From assembly GCF_024734075.1 (NCBI RefSeq), contig NZ_CP102850.1:2108001-2172000 (forward strand): a DNA stretch of 64,000 bases, written 5' to 3'. The position numbers were made by a program, and so were the translations under genes. Positions 8,509 through 16,854 of the stretch are shown piece after piece (position 1 is the first letter of the stretch; each line of letters begins with the position of its first letter). Origin of the DNA: Gordonia mangrovi (lineage in GTDB: Bacteria > Actinomycetota > Actinomycetes > Mycobacteriales > Mycobacteriaceae). The notes beneath the pieces are model-generated. The model did not search any database. It was not told where the DNA came from and saw only the letters and a program-made list of their open reading frames with translations.

Positions 8509-9275
8509 CCTCACCAGGATCGACCATCGAGCCGAAGATCGGCCATCCACTGGTCGGCTTCGAGCACATCGAGCTGACCTACCCCGGCGGCACCCACGCC
8601 CTGCGCGATGTCAGCCTGACGGTGCGCGAAGGCGAGTTCGTCAGTGTCGTCGGCCCGTCCGGCTGCGGCAAATCGACACTGCTGCGTCTCTCCGCCGGGC
8701 TCGAGACCATCACCGACGGCTACATGCAGTGCGGTGCCGAACGCATCGGCTACGTGTTCCAGGACGCCACGCTGCTGCCCTGGCGGACCGTGTGGGAGAA
8801 CGTGGCGCTGGTCGGCGAACTCGACGGGGTGCCCCGCGGCGAACGCGACCGACGCATCGCGGCGGCGCTGGAGACCGTCGGACTCACCGGCTTCGAAAAG
8901 CATCTGCCGCACATGCTCTCCGGCGGTATGCGGATGCGCGTGTCGCTCGCCCGGTCGCTCACGATGGATCCGGACCTGTTCCTCTTCGACGAGCCGTTCG
9001 CCGCGCTCGATGAGATCACCCGCGAGCGTCTGGGGGTGGAACTCACGGAGTTGTTCGCCGCCAAGCGTTTCGCCGGACTGTTCATCACCCACTCGGTGTC
9101 CGAGGCCGCCTTCCTGTCCAGCAGGGTCCTCGTCATGTCCGGGCGTCCCGGAAACATCGTCGACGAGATCGAGGTCCCGTTCCCATTCCCCCGATCACCC
9201 GAACTGCGATTCGATCCGAAATTCGCCGAGATCGCCGGCCGCATCTCCCGCGCGCTGAGGGAGGCGCATTCATGA
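8505..9275 (+). CDS. ABC transporter ATPase (SsuB/TauB/NrtD type)
   Basis: A 256-residue ATPase: Walker A GPSGCGKST at residues 50-58, Q-loop VFQDATLLPW, signature LSGGMRMRVSLARSL, Walker B LFLFDEPFAALD, and the switch His in FITHSVSEA. It energises the importer formed with the next two genes. The start is the ATG overlapping the previous stop (ATGA) with GGAG upstream; it overlaps the permease gene in the same way, giving strict coupling. Confidence 0.92.
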   Translation: MTSPGSTIEPKIGHPLVGFEHIELTYPGGTHALRDVSLTVREGEFVSVVGPSGCGKSTLLRLSAGLETITDGYMQCGAERIGYVFQDATLLPWRTVWENVALVGELDGVPRGERDRRIAAALETVGLTGFEKHLPHMLSGGMRMRVSLARSLTMDPDLFLFDEPFAALDEITRERLGVELTELFAAKRFAGLFITHSVSEAAFLSSRVLVMSGRPGNIVDEIEVPFPFPRSPELRFDPKFAEIAGRISRALREAHS

Positions 9276-10174
9276 GCACGCCCACCACCACCGACACCAC
9301 ATCCACCACCGACATGAAATCGACCACCGATATGGCAATCGCCGACAGCAGCAAGTCCGAGACGACCGGCAACACCGAGGGCGCCAAGCCCCGCAACCGA
9401 TCTCGGAGTCTCCTGCGTGGGGCCGGCGGGCCGCTGATCGTTCTTGCGATCGTCATCGGGCTCTGGTACCTGGTCACCTACGGCGTTCTCGATCCCGCCC
9501 GCCGCTTCCTGATGCCGGCGCCGCATCAGGTGATCACCGACGGATTGCTCGGTGATTCGGTGCAGGAGATGTGGCAGGGCCTCGCCCGGACCGCCGGCGT
9601 CGCGCTGACCGGCCTGGCCATCGCCGCGATCATCGGCATCGCGTGGGCCGTCGTCATGTCGCAGTCGCGCATGATGGAGAACGCACTGTTCCCCTACGCC
9701 GTGATCCTGCAGTGCATCCCGATTCTCGCGCTGGTGCCGCTGGTCGGCTTCTGGTTCGGATTCGGTTTCAGCGCACGGGTGTTCGTGTGCGTGCTGATCG
9801 CACTGTTCCCGCTGGTGTCCAACACACTGTTCGGTCTGCGGTCGGTAGACCCGCAGATGCGCGACCTGTTCGCCCTGCACCGCCCCAGCCGCCTCACCGT
9901 GCTCCGCAAGCTCGAGTTCCCCGCCGCCATGCCGGCCATCTTCGCGGGCCTGCGCATCTCCGCAGGACTTGCGGTGGTCGGTGCCATCGTCGGCGACTTC
10001 TTCTTCAAGCAGGGCAATCCCGGCATCGGCATCCTGATCGACAACTACCGATCACGACTGCAGTCCGAAGAGCTGTTCGCCTCGATCATCCTCGCGTCCC
10101 TGCTGGGCGTGGCCGTCTTCTGGTTCTTCGGCTGGCTCGGCAACCGCGTCGTCGGCCGCTGGTATCAGCACTGA
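9272..10174 (+). CDS. ABC transporter permease (SsuC/TauC type)
   Basis: A 300-residue inner-membrane subunit with a Ser/Thr-rich cytoplasmic N terminus of about 45 residues and about six transmembrane segments. The EAA-like loop (FPAAMPAIFAGLRISAGLAVVG) contacts the ATPase. The family imports sulfonates, taurine, nitrate, thiamine precursors and pyrimidine-like compounds. Its place between two amidohydrolases suggests an N-heterocycle. Confidence 0.9.
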   Translation: MSTPTTTDTTSTTDMKSTTDMAIADSSKSETTGNTEGAKPRNRSRSLLRGAGGPLIVLAIVIGLWYLVTYGVLDPARRFLMPAPHQVITDGLLGDSVQEMWQGLARTAGVALTGLAIAAIIGIAWAVVMSQSRMMENALFPYAVILQCIPILALVPLVGFWFGFGFSARVFVCVLIALFPLVSNTLFGLRSVDPQMRDLFALHRPSRLTVLRKLEFPAAMPAIFAGLRISAGLAVVGAIVGDFFFKQGNPGIGILIDNYRSRLQSEELFASIILASLLGVAVFWFFGWLGNRVVGRWYQH

Positions 10175-10216
10175 TCACCAGACCCTCGATCGCACTCACC
10201 CCAAACCGCTGATCCA

Positions 10217-10260
10217 TCTCGATACGCGTCCTCGCAAGGTCGGTCGCTACTCGACCAGCG
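10217..10260. repeat. Dispersed palindromic repeat, family A, copy 2
   Basis: TCTCGATACG on the left and CTACTCGACCAGCG on the right. It sits inside the transporter operon, between permease (ends 10174) and substrate-binding protein (starts 10287), where a hairpin could set relative expression. Confidence 0.75.
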
Positions 10261-10286
10261 GAGCAACACCCAAAGCAAAGGAAGTC

Positions 10287-11462
10287 ATGAGTACCCCCAC
10301 CTGGCGTCGCCTGTCCAAGACCACCGGAATCGCGGCCGTGACCGCCGCCGTCGCGCTCACCGCGGCGTGCGGATCCGGTGACAGCACCGAATCCTCCGGC
10401 TACACCGGCGCGATCGGCCCCGTCGATCTCAGCCAGAACTGCCCCGCGAAGGTCGTGGTCCAGACCGACTGGAACCCGGAGGCCGAACACGGTCACCTCT
10501 ACGAGCTGCTCGGACCCGAGCCGAGCTTCGACGCCGGCAGCAAGCGTGTGATGGGCCCGCTGTTCGACCGCGGTGAGTACACCGGCGTCGATCTCGAGAT
10601 CCGCGCCGGCGGACCGGCGATCGGCTTCCAGTCGGTGACCTCGCAGATGTATGCCGACCCCGACATCATGCTCGGTTATGTCGACTCCGATCAGTCGATC
10701 CAGAACTCGCAGTCCAATCCGACGACGGCCGTGATGGCGCCGCTCGACATCAGCCCGCAGATGATCATGTGGGACCCGGCCACCTATCCGCAGGTGCAGA
10801 GCATCGCCGACCTGAAGGCCATCGACGCACGTGTCCTGTACTTCGAGGGCGCCACCTACATGAGCTATCTGACCGGCGCCGACATCCTGTCGGCCGATCA
10901 GGTCGACGGAAGCTACGACGGCACCCCCGCCAACTTCGTCGCCGACGGCGGCAAGGCCGCACAGCAGGGCTTTGCCAGCGCGGAGCCGCAGCTGTACGAG
11001 GAGGAGGTCGACGGCTGGAAGAAGCCGGTCGACTTCCAGCTGGTGCACGAGGCGGGCTTCCCGAGCTACAAATCGGCGGTGGCCGTCCGCTCCGGTGACC
11101 TCGAGGAGAACTCCGCCTGCCTCGAGCAGCTGGTGCCGGTGCTGCAGCGCGGCGTGGTCGACTACATGGCCGATCCGGCCGCCGCCGACGCGGTCATCCT
11201 GGACGCCGTCACGCAGTACAACACCGGCTGGGTCTACACCCAGCGCAACGCCGACTACGCCGTCGAGACCATGCAGAATCTGCAGCTGGTCGGCAACGGG
11301 GACAACGGCACCGTCGGCGACTTCGACGCCACCCGGGTGCAGCGCGTCATCGACGTGACCACACCGATCTTCGACGAGCAGGGCACCCCCGTGGCCGAGG
11401 GCCTGACCCCCGAACAGGTTGCGACGAACCAGTTCATCGACACCTCAGTGAGCATGCCGTGA
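10287..11462 (+). CDS. ABC transporter substrate-binding lipoprotein (NMT1/SsuA-like)
   Basis: A 391-residue lipoprotein. The signal peptide ends in the lipobox LTAAC (Cys about residue 29), followed by a Ser/Gly-rich tether and a periplasmic-binding-protein fold with Trp- and Tyr-rich segments. It should capture the substrate outside the membrane for the ABC pair just upstream. CAAAGGAAGTC precedes the ATG. The stop overlaps the GTG start of the FAD oxidase (GTGA), tying uptake to catabolism. Confidence 0.85.
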   Translation: MSTPTWRRLSKTTGIAAVTAAVALTAACGSGDSTESSGYTGAIGPVDLSQNCPAKVVVQTDWNPEAEHGHLYELLGPEPSFDAGSKRVMGPLFDRGEYTGVDLEIRAGGPAIGFQSVTSQMYADPDIMLGYVDSDQSIQNSQSNPTTAVMAPLDISPQMIMWDPATYPQVQSIADLKAIDARVLYFEGATYMSYLTGADILSADQVDGSYDGTPANFVADGGKAAQQGFASAEPQLYEEEVDGWKKPVDFQLVHEAGFPSYKSAVAVRSGDLEENSACLEQLVPVLQRGVVDYMADPAAADAVILDAVTQYNTGWVYTQRNADYAVETMQNLQLVGNGDNGTVGDFDATRVQRVIDVTTPIFDEQGTPVAEGLTPEQVATNQFIDTSVSMP

Positions 11463-12793
11463 AGTCCGCACCGCTGCTCGCCACCCCCTCCGACGACGGA
11501 CGGCCCGAGTTCGGACCCGACGACGTCGCCGCGCTCGCCGACGATCTGCTCGCCATCCTGGGACCGCGCGGCGTAGGCACGCTGCCGCGCGCCCTGGAAC
11601 GGGCATCGCGCGACGGTTCGGCGATGAGCCCGATCCTGTCGGCCCTGGACCTCGGTACCCCCGATCTGGTCTGCTATCCGCGGACCGAGGACGTGGTCCC
11701 GGCCATCATCCGCGCCGCCGTGAAGCGCGGTGTGCCGGTGACCACCCGCGGCAAGGGCACCGGCAACTACGGTCAGGTCGTCCCTCGCTTCGGCGGACTG
11801 GTGCTCGACATGACCTCGCTGACCAAAATCCATGGCATCACGGAACATTCGATCAGCGCGCAGGCCGGCGCCCGGATGATCAATCTCGAGCAGACCGCAT
11901 GGTCGCACGGCAGTCAGCTGTGGATGTACCCGTCCACGGTGCAGTCCACCCTGGGCGGCTTCCTCGCCGGCGGGTCGGCCGGCACCGGCACCATCGTGCA
12001 CGGCCGCAACCACCAGGGTTGGGTGGAATCACTCGACGTGGTGTTCGGACACGAGGACGCCGAGATCACCCATCTCGAGGGTGACGACGCGCAGCCGCTC
12101 GTGCACACCTACGGCGTGGCGGGCATCATCGTGGGCGCCTCGGTGCGGGTGGAGCCGCTGCAGGACTGGCGGTGTGTCTACGCCAGTTTCGATTCGCAGG
12201 GTGAGGCCTTCCGTGCGGCACACCAGGTGTCGACGATCGAACCCAAGCCGCGGCTGCTGTCCGCGGACGGACCGATGATCGTCGACGCCCTGCCCGACGA
12301 CCCGGCGTTCGTCAAGGGCCGCGCCAACGTCCGCGGCATCATCGACGCACGTGCCCTCGACGAGGTCACCGATCTGCTGGTCAGCGCCGGCGGTCGGATC
12401 GAGGCGGTCCGCGAGGGTATCGCCGAGTCGATCAAGCTGTCCACGCTCTCCTACAACCACCCCACCTGGTGGCTGATGAAGGCGCAACCGAACAAGTGGT
12501 TCCACATGGAATGCCTCGGCGACGCCATGGCGACCCGGTTCGAGGACGTCGAGCAGGTCTACGAAGGCGGCACGGTTCACCTCGAAGCGGGTTACGGCGA
12601 GATGTTCGGGATGATCAACGGGATCTTCCGCAGTCCGCAGCAGATCGTCGACGGTGTCCCCGCGCTCGAGGAACTCGGCATCGCCGTGCATTCCCCACAT
12701 CAGTGGTACGTGGATCTCGACGCCGAGCGGGTGGCTGCCCTCGCGGCGCAGACCGATCCGAAAGGACTGCTCAATCCCGGACGGTGGATGTGA
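11459..12793 (+). CDS. FAD-binding oxidoreductase (FAD_binding_4/VAO superfamily)
   Basis: A 444-residue flavoenzyme. Residues about 65-240 carry the PCMH-type FAD domain (VVPAIIRAAVKRGVPVTTRG...TGNYGQ; TLGGFLAGGSAGTGTI); the C terminus ends TDPKGLLNPGRWM, as in D-lactate/glycolate oxidase-like proteins. It probably oxidises a hydroxyl or amine carbon of the imported compound. The GTG start overlaps the previous stop, and its own stop overlaps the next ATG (TGATG). Confidence 0.85.
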   Translation: MKSAPLLATPSDDGRPEFGPDDVAALADDLLAILGPRGVGTLPRALERASRDGSAMSPILSALDLGTPDLVCYPRTEDVVPAIIRAAVKRGVPVTTRGKGTGNYGQVVPRFGGLVLDMTSLTKIHGITEHSISAQAGARMINLEQTAWSHGSQLWMYPSTVQSTLGGFLAGGSAGTGTIVHGRNHQGWVESLDVVFGHEDAEITHLEGDDAQPLVHTYGVAGIIVGASVRVEPLQDWRCVYASFDSQGEAFRAAHQVSTIEPKPRLLSADGPMIVDALPDDPAFVKGRANVRGIIDARALDEVTDLLVSAGGRIEAVREGIAESIKLSTLSYNHPTWWLMKAQPNKWFHMECLGDAMATRFEDVEQVYEGGTVHLEAGYGEMFGMINGIFRSPQQIVDGVPALEELGIAVHSPHQWYVDLDAERVAALAAQTDPKGLLNPGRWM

Positions 12794-13557
12794 TGACCCG
12801 GCGCTATGCCGAACTGACCACCGCCCAGGTCGCGACGGCGTTGTCGCGGGATTCGGTGCTGGTTTTGCCGACCGGTGCCATCGAGCCGCACGGACCGCAC
12901 CTGCCGCTGGCCACCGATCTGATCATGGCCGAGGCCGTGTCGGAGGCGGTGGTGGCGCGCGGCGCCGCTGCCGGACACGACGTGTGGCTGCTGCCCGCGC
13001 TGGGCTACACCAAGTCCGACGAGCATGCCCTGCTCCCGGGCACGATCTGGCTGCGGGCCTCGACCCTGCTCGAGACCCTCGTCGACATCGGTGCGTCGAT
13101 CGCGCAGACACCGGCGCGGCGGCTGCTGTTCCTCAATGCGCACGGCGGCAATTCGGCGCTGCTGGAGGTCGCCGCACGGGAGCTGCGCCGGCGCTTCAAT
13201 CTGCAGACGTTCTTCTCGTCCGGACGGGCGCAGCCCGGCCCCACCGAACGGGGCCTCGGCATCCATGCAGGCTGGGCGGAGACGTCGATGATGCTGCATC
13301 TGCGTCCCGACCTGGTGCAAATGGACCAGGCCGAGTCGAAGGTGGCCGACGCGGTCGCCGACACCACCCATGTGGGCTTCACCAAGACCGTCAAGTTCGG
13401 TTGGCTCTCCACCGATTTCGACGAGTCCGGGGTGATCGGCGATCCGACCGGCGCGGACGCCGGCATCGGTGAGAAGCTGTTCGAGGAGCGAGTCGAGGCG
13501 TTGGTGACAGCGCTCGACGACATCTCCACCTTCAATCCAGGAAGAGTGCACTCATGA
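12793..13557 (+). CDS. Creatininase-family amidohydrolase
   Basis: A 254-residue member of the creatininase fold. GAIEPHGPHLPLATDL supplies the metal-binding Glu/His/Asp cluster, FLNAHGGNS the HGGN motif, and GIHAGWAETSMML the second Glu. The family opens cyclic amides (creatinine) or hydrolyses formamides (FAPy deformylase ArfB). A ring-opening step fits this island. The start is fixed by overlap with the upstream stop; the downstream gene overlaps by ATGA. Confidence 0.88.
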   Translation: MTRRYAELTTAQVATALSRDSVLVLPTGAIEPHGPHLPLATDLIMAEAVSEAVVARGAAAGHDVWLLPALGYTKSDEHALLPGTIWLRASTLLETLVDIGASIAQTPARRLLFLNAHGGNSALLEVAARELRRRFNLQTFFSSGRAQPGPTERGLGIHAGWAETSMMLHLRPDLVQMDQAESKVADAVADTTHVGFTKTVKFGWLSTDFDESGVIGDPTGADAGIGEKLFEERVEALVTALDDISTFNPGRVHS

Positions 13558-14165
13558 TCACGAGTAGTGCCGAGTTCGGCACCGATTGTGCCGTCGACGA
13601 TTACCTGACGGTCGACCCGATGCTGCTGCTGCAGCAGTGGCTGCCGTCGCCCTACACCCCGCCGGCGCTGATGTCGCTGGCCACCAGCGGACGGGACGGA
13701 TACCCCCGCGTCCGGCACGTGTTGCTCAGCGAAGCCGACGACACCGCCGTCTACTTCCACACCGACAGCCGGTCGTCCAAGGTGGCCGAGCTCGCCGAAC
13801 ATCCGCGGGCCGCGATCGCCCTCGCCTGGCCCGGTGTCGGACGGCAGATCGTCGCGCACGGCGACGTCCGCCTCGCGCCCGACGACGAGTTGCGCGATGC
13901 CTACGGCAAGCGCACCCGCTATCTGCAGCTGCTCGCCTGGCTCAACGACGACGAGTCGGTCGCGCTCTCCGCCGACGAACGCCGCCGCCGGTGGGCCGAA
14001 TTCGACACTTCGAATCCGAAGCTGGAGCAGCCGTCCACCTGGACGGGCTTTGCGATCGACCTGACCGAGATCACCTTTTGGCGCGGCGATCCGGACGGCC
14101 CGTCGCAGCGCACCCGGTTCCGGCGAGACGGCGACGCCTGGACATCGGAGGTCCTGCCCGGATGA
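13554..14165 (+). CDS. PPOX-class (pyridoxamine 5'-phosphate oxidase-like) FMN protein
   Basis: A 203-residue split-barrel flavin protein: PPALMSLATSGRDGYPRVRHVLL and VYFHTDSRSSKVAELAEHPRAAIALAW match PNPOx FMN-binding strands, and FDTSNPKLEQPSTW resembles the C-terminal region of PdxH. It could be a true pyridoxamine-phosphate oxidase or an FMN/F420-dependent redox enzyme adapted to the pathway. It is coupled by ATGA overlaps on both sides. Confidence 0.8.
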   Translation: MITSSAEFGTDCAVDDYLTVDPMLLLQQWLPSPYTPPALMSLATSGRDGYPRVRHVLLSEADDTAVYFHTDSRSSKVAELAEHPRAAIALAWPGVGRQIVAHGDVRLAPDDELRDAYGKRTRYLQLLAWLNDDESVALSADERRRRWAEFDTSNPKLEQPSTWTGFAIDLTEITFWRGDPDGPSQRTRFRRDGDAWTSEVLPG

Positions 14166-15550
14166 CCGCGGCGACCTACCACAACGCGCTGGTGTTGCCG
14201 GTGACCGGCGATCGGCCCTGGTTCTGGGGCTGGTTGTCGGTCGACGACGACGGCCGGATCTCCGGGATGGGCGAGGGTACGCCGCCCGCCGACGCCCCGC
14301 TGCCGCATCACGATCTGGAAGGTCGTTTTCTGGCACCGGGTTTCGTGTCCGCGCACAGCCACATCTACACCGGCGGCATGCGCGGTGTCGCAGCCAGCAG
14401 TCCGCTGTATGAGTGGGTGTCGCTCAACAGTCAGATGTTGCTCGGCGCCGAGGCCGAGGACCTGTACTGGATGACGCTGGCCGGCGGTCTCGATCATCTG
14501 TCGTGTGGCATCACGTCGGTGTACAACTTCACCCAGTCGCGGGTCATCGCGATCTTCGACTACGAGAAGTCGGTGCTGCGCCCGGAACGGGTGCACACAC
14601 CGGAGTTCGTCACCCGTCAGGTCGACGGTCTGGCCGCATCCGGGATCCGGTTCGTCACCAGTGTGCGGCTCGACGACGAGCAGCTCGCCGAAGCGGATGC
14701 GTTCGCCGGGTTCGACGCGGTGATGCAGCACCTGGACACCGTGCCGACCGACCAGAATCTGGGTGGCTCGGTATACGGCGCGGTGCAGTGGTCGTCGTCG
14801 GCGGTGACCGCCGAACGTGAACGCGCGCTGATGAATCGCTACGCCATCACCAACCAGGCGCACTTCGTGGAGACCGCTGAGCAGATCGACATCCAGCAGG
14901 CCAAGTTCGACTGGTACGACGCCGCCGGCGTCTTGGGCCCGAATTTCGCGTTCGGCCACTTCGTGCATCCCACCGATCAGATGGTGTCCCGGGTCCACGA
15001 GACCGGTTCGTCGGTGGTGTGGCAGCCGATGTCCAACGGACGGCTCGGGTCCGGTATCGCCGACATCCCCCGCCTGCTGCGTGACAGGATCACCGTCGGC
15101 GTGGGCGTCGACGACCAATCCTGCACGGACGTCTCGGATCCGTTCGAGAACATGCGCACCGGACTGTTCCTGCAGCGCGGCCTGCACAGCGACCCCACCA
15201 TTCTGACACCGGCCGATGTGCTCACACTGCACACGATCGGATCGGCAGCTGCCATCGGCGTGGCCGACCGCGTCGGTTCGCTGGAGGTGGGCAAGTTCGC
15301 GGATCTGCTGGTGGTCGATCCGTACTCCCCGCACTCCGGACCGATCTGGGACCCGGTCGCGACCTATGTGCTGGGGTGTGGGCTGCGGAACCTGCGTGAG
15401 GTCATCGTCGGGGGTGCGTCGGTGTGGAGGCGCGAGGCCGACCATCCGCTGCGCGCGCAAGCCGATGACGAACTGACACAACGTATGATCGCCTCGGCCG
15501 CCGCGTCGGGTATTCACCCCGCATGGCCGCCTGCTCGGAAGGAGAAGTAG
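14162..15550 (+). CDS. COG0402 amidohydrolase (deaminase/ring hydrolase)
   Basis: A 462-residue metal-dependent hydrolase with an intact site: VSAHSHIYTGG (beta-1 HxH), NQAHFVETAEQ (beta-5 His, Glu), FAFGHFVHP (beta-6 His) and VGVGVDDQSCTD (beta-8 Asp). Its intact ligands contrast with the degenerate paralog at 4061-5374. It probably deaminates or hydrolyses the imported ring compound. The start is fixed by ATGA overlap; long upstream extensions only read through the PPOX gene in another frame. Confidence 0.85.
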   Translation: MTAATYHNALVLPVTGDRPWFWGWLSVDDDGRISGMGEGTPPADAPLPHHDLEGRFLAPGFVSAHSHIYTGGMRGVAASSPLYEWVSLNSQMLLGAEAEDLYWMTLAGGLDHLSCGITSVYNFTQSRVIAIFDYEKSVLRPERVHTPEFVTRQVDGLAASGIRFVTSVRLDDEQLAEADAFAGFDAVMQHLDTVPTDQNLGGSVYGAVQWSSSAVTAERERALMNRYAITNQAHFVETAEQIDIQQAKFDWYDAAGVLGPNFAFGHFVHPTDQMVSRVHETGSSVVWQPMSNGRLGSGIADIPRLLRDRITVGVGVDDQSCTDVSDPFENMRTGLFLQRGLHSDPTILTPADVLTLHTIGSAAAIGVADRVGSLEVGKFADLLVVDPYSPHSGPIWDPVATYVLGCGLRNLREVIVGGASVWRREADHPLRAQADDELTQRMIASAAASGIHPAWPPARKEK

Positions 15551-15987
15551 TGTCCGACGCACCCGTTGTTGTCGATGTCGAGAGCCTCGTGGGCTACAAG
15601 ATCAGCCCAGACGACACCGTCACCCTCGCGGTCCTGTCCGGCCCGACGACCTCTGGGTCGGATACCACCGTGTGCCTGGAGATCTGGGAGCCGTTGGGTG
15701 CCCAGCCACCCAATAGTCACGCCGAGTCCACGGAGACATTCGTGATCGTGGCCGGGGAAGGTGTCGCCTACTCCGACGAGCACGAGCGGCCGGTGTCGGC
15801 GGGCACGGTCATCGTGTTGCCGAAGGGCTCGGTGCACCGGATCGTCAACTCCTCGGCGACCGACAAGATGTATGCGATCACCGTGATGGAACGCGACGGA
15901 GGGTTCGAGGACCTGATCCTGCGTGGCACACCGGTGACGCTGGCCGCCGAGGACCGTGAGGTGGTAACCCGGATGCCCGTGTCATGA
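15550..15987 (+). CDS. Small cupin-domain protein
   Basis: A 145-residue single-domain cupin (SHAESTETFVIVAGEGVAYS, GTVIVLPKGSVHRIVNSS). It may act as a small dioxygenase, isomerase or ligand carrier. The GTG start overlaps the TAG of the preceding gene (TAGTG), with AAGGAG six bases upstream; the alternative ATG nine codons earlier has no such site. Last gene of the rightward catabolic operon. Confidence 0.8.
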   Translation: MSDAPVVVDVESLVGYKISPDDTVTLAVLSGPTTSGSDTTVCLEIWEPLGAQPPNSHAESTETFVIVAGEGVAYSDEHERPVSAGTVIVLPKGSVHRIVNSSATDKMYAITVMERDGGFEDLILRGTPVTLAAEDREVVTRMPVS

Positions 15988-16054
15988 GCCGGCAGAGGCC
16001 AGGATCGTCGTCAGTCAACAGGCGAGGCGGGGCCCCGCGCTGAGCGATCGCGGA

Positions 16055-16279
16055 TCAGGACAGTCCGCCGGCAGTCCCCGGGGAGTTATCTGACCGAGTG
16101 GTGCCGCGGCCGTAGTCGGTGCCGGTACCGGTGGCGGTCGCGGTCGCGGTGATGGTGCTTGCGCCGTCCTGGCCGGCCGTCGTCCCGGGGTCCGCCGCCG
16201 CGGCGCCCGCGCCCATCAGCATGAGACCGGATATCGCGGCTCCCAGGATGATTGCCTTCAGCGGGGCGCGTCGCTTCAT
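16055..16279 (-). CDS. Small secreted protein with Thr/Ala/Gly repeats
   Basis: A 74-residue protein. MKRRAPLKAIILGAAISGLM starts a Sec signal peptide ending AAAADP, followed by a low-complexity mature part of alternating Thr with Ala or Gly. GGAAGG lies eight bases before the ATG. Function unknown; longer in-frame upstream ATGs would bury the signal peptide. Confidence 0.6.
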   Translation of the reverse strand: MKRRAPLKAIILGAAISGLMLMGAGAAAADPGTTAGQDGASTITATATATGTGTDYGRGTTRSDNSPGTAGGLS

Positions 16280-16854
16280 GATGTGTACCTTCCGAGCTGT
16301 TTCGACCGAGATTGTCGCCACAAACAGAATCGCGGGGCAATGTGAAAACTGGCTGAGAACCCCATGTGCTTTCTCATCGAATGCGACAGGTTGCACTGCG
16401 CCGTCCCTCACAGCGGGCATCCATATCGACACCGAGTTGTCCACGCCTGACTGGTATTTCACCAACTCGTACTCTGTGTTGTGCCAATGACGTTGCACCA
16501 CTGAATTATTCGTCCAGTAGCCAGACGACGTTGTCTTATCAGGACAGTCCACTGCCCCGGCCCACGCGATCGGAGTGGACCGCAGTCCCGTCGTTGGCGC
16601 TGTCCCCGCAGTCGCGTCGTTGCCGCCGCACGCGCCCCTGTGTAACGCCGCACCCATCGTTGCGCGATGCAACAACTACATGGTCACCGAAATCGAGCCC
16701 AGGTTCCGGTGGCGTCGGCCGACTCCGCCACGGTCGCCCCGACCTGTCGGACCCCTCCCCTATGGTTCAGACATCGAGATACACCGCGACGGTCGTCGTA
16801 CGGGGACGACGAGGCCGCACTGCCGACGTCGCACGCCTGACGAGAGGAGAAGCC
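16280..16854. other. 575-bp intergenic region, no supported gene
   Basis: Lower GC than the flanks, especially 16300-16560. Both flanking genes read away from it, so it must hold two divergent promoters. Open frames here lack ribosome-binding sites and look like random or shadow frames. Confidence 0.6.

Noticed and set aside
8750..9880. 376-codon leftward frame antisense to the ABC transporter genes
   Set aside because: His/Gln/Arg-rich shadow of two certain rightward genes; no start context or recognisable domain.
12797..13557. Creatininase-family gene considered as MftE with a mycofactocin cluster
   Set aside because: No mftA, mftB, mftC or mftF-like genes are adjacent; neighbours are amidohydrolases and an importer.
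13005..14336. 443-codon leftward frame antisense to the creatininase and PPOX genes
   Set aside because: Shadow of two certain genes with overlapping starts and stops; no domain recognised.
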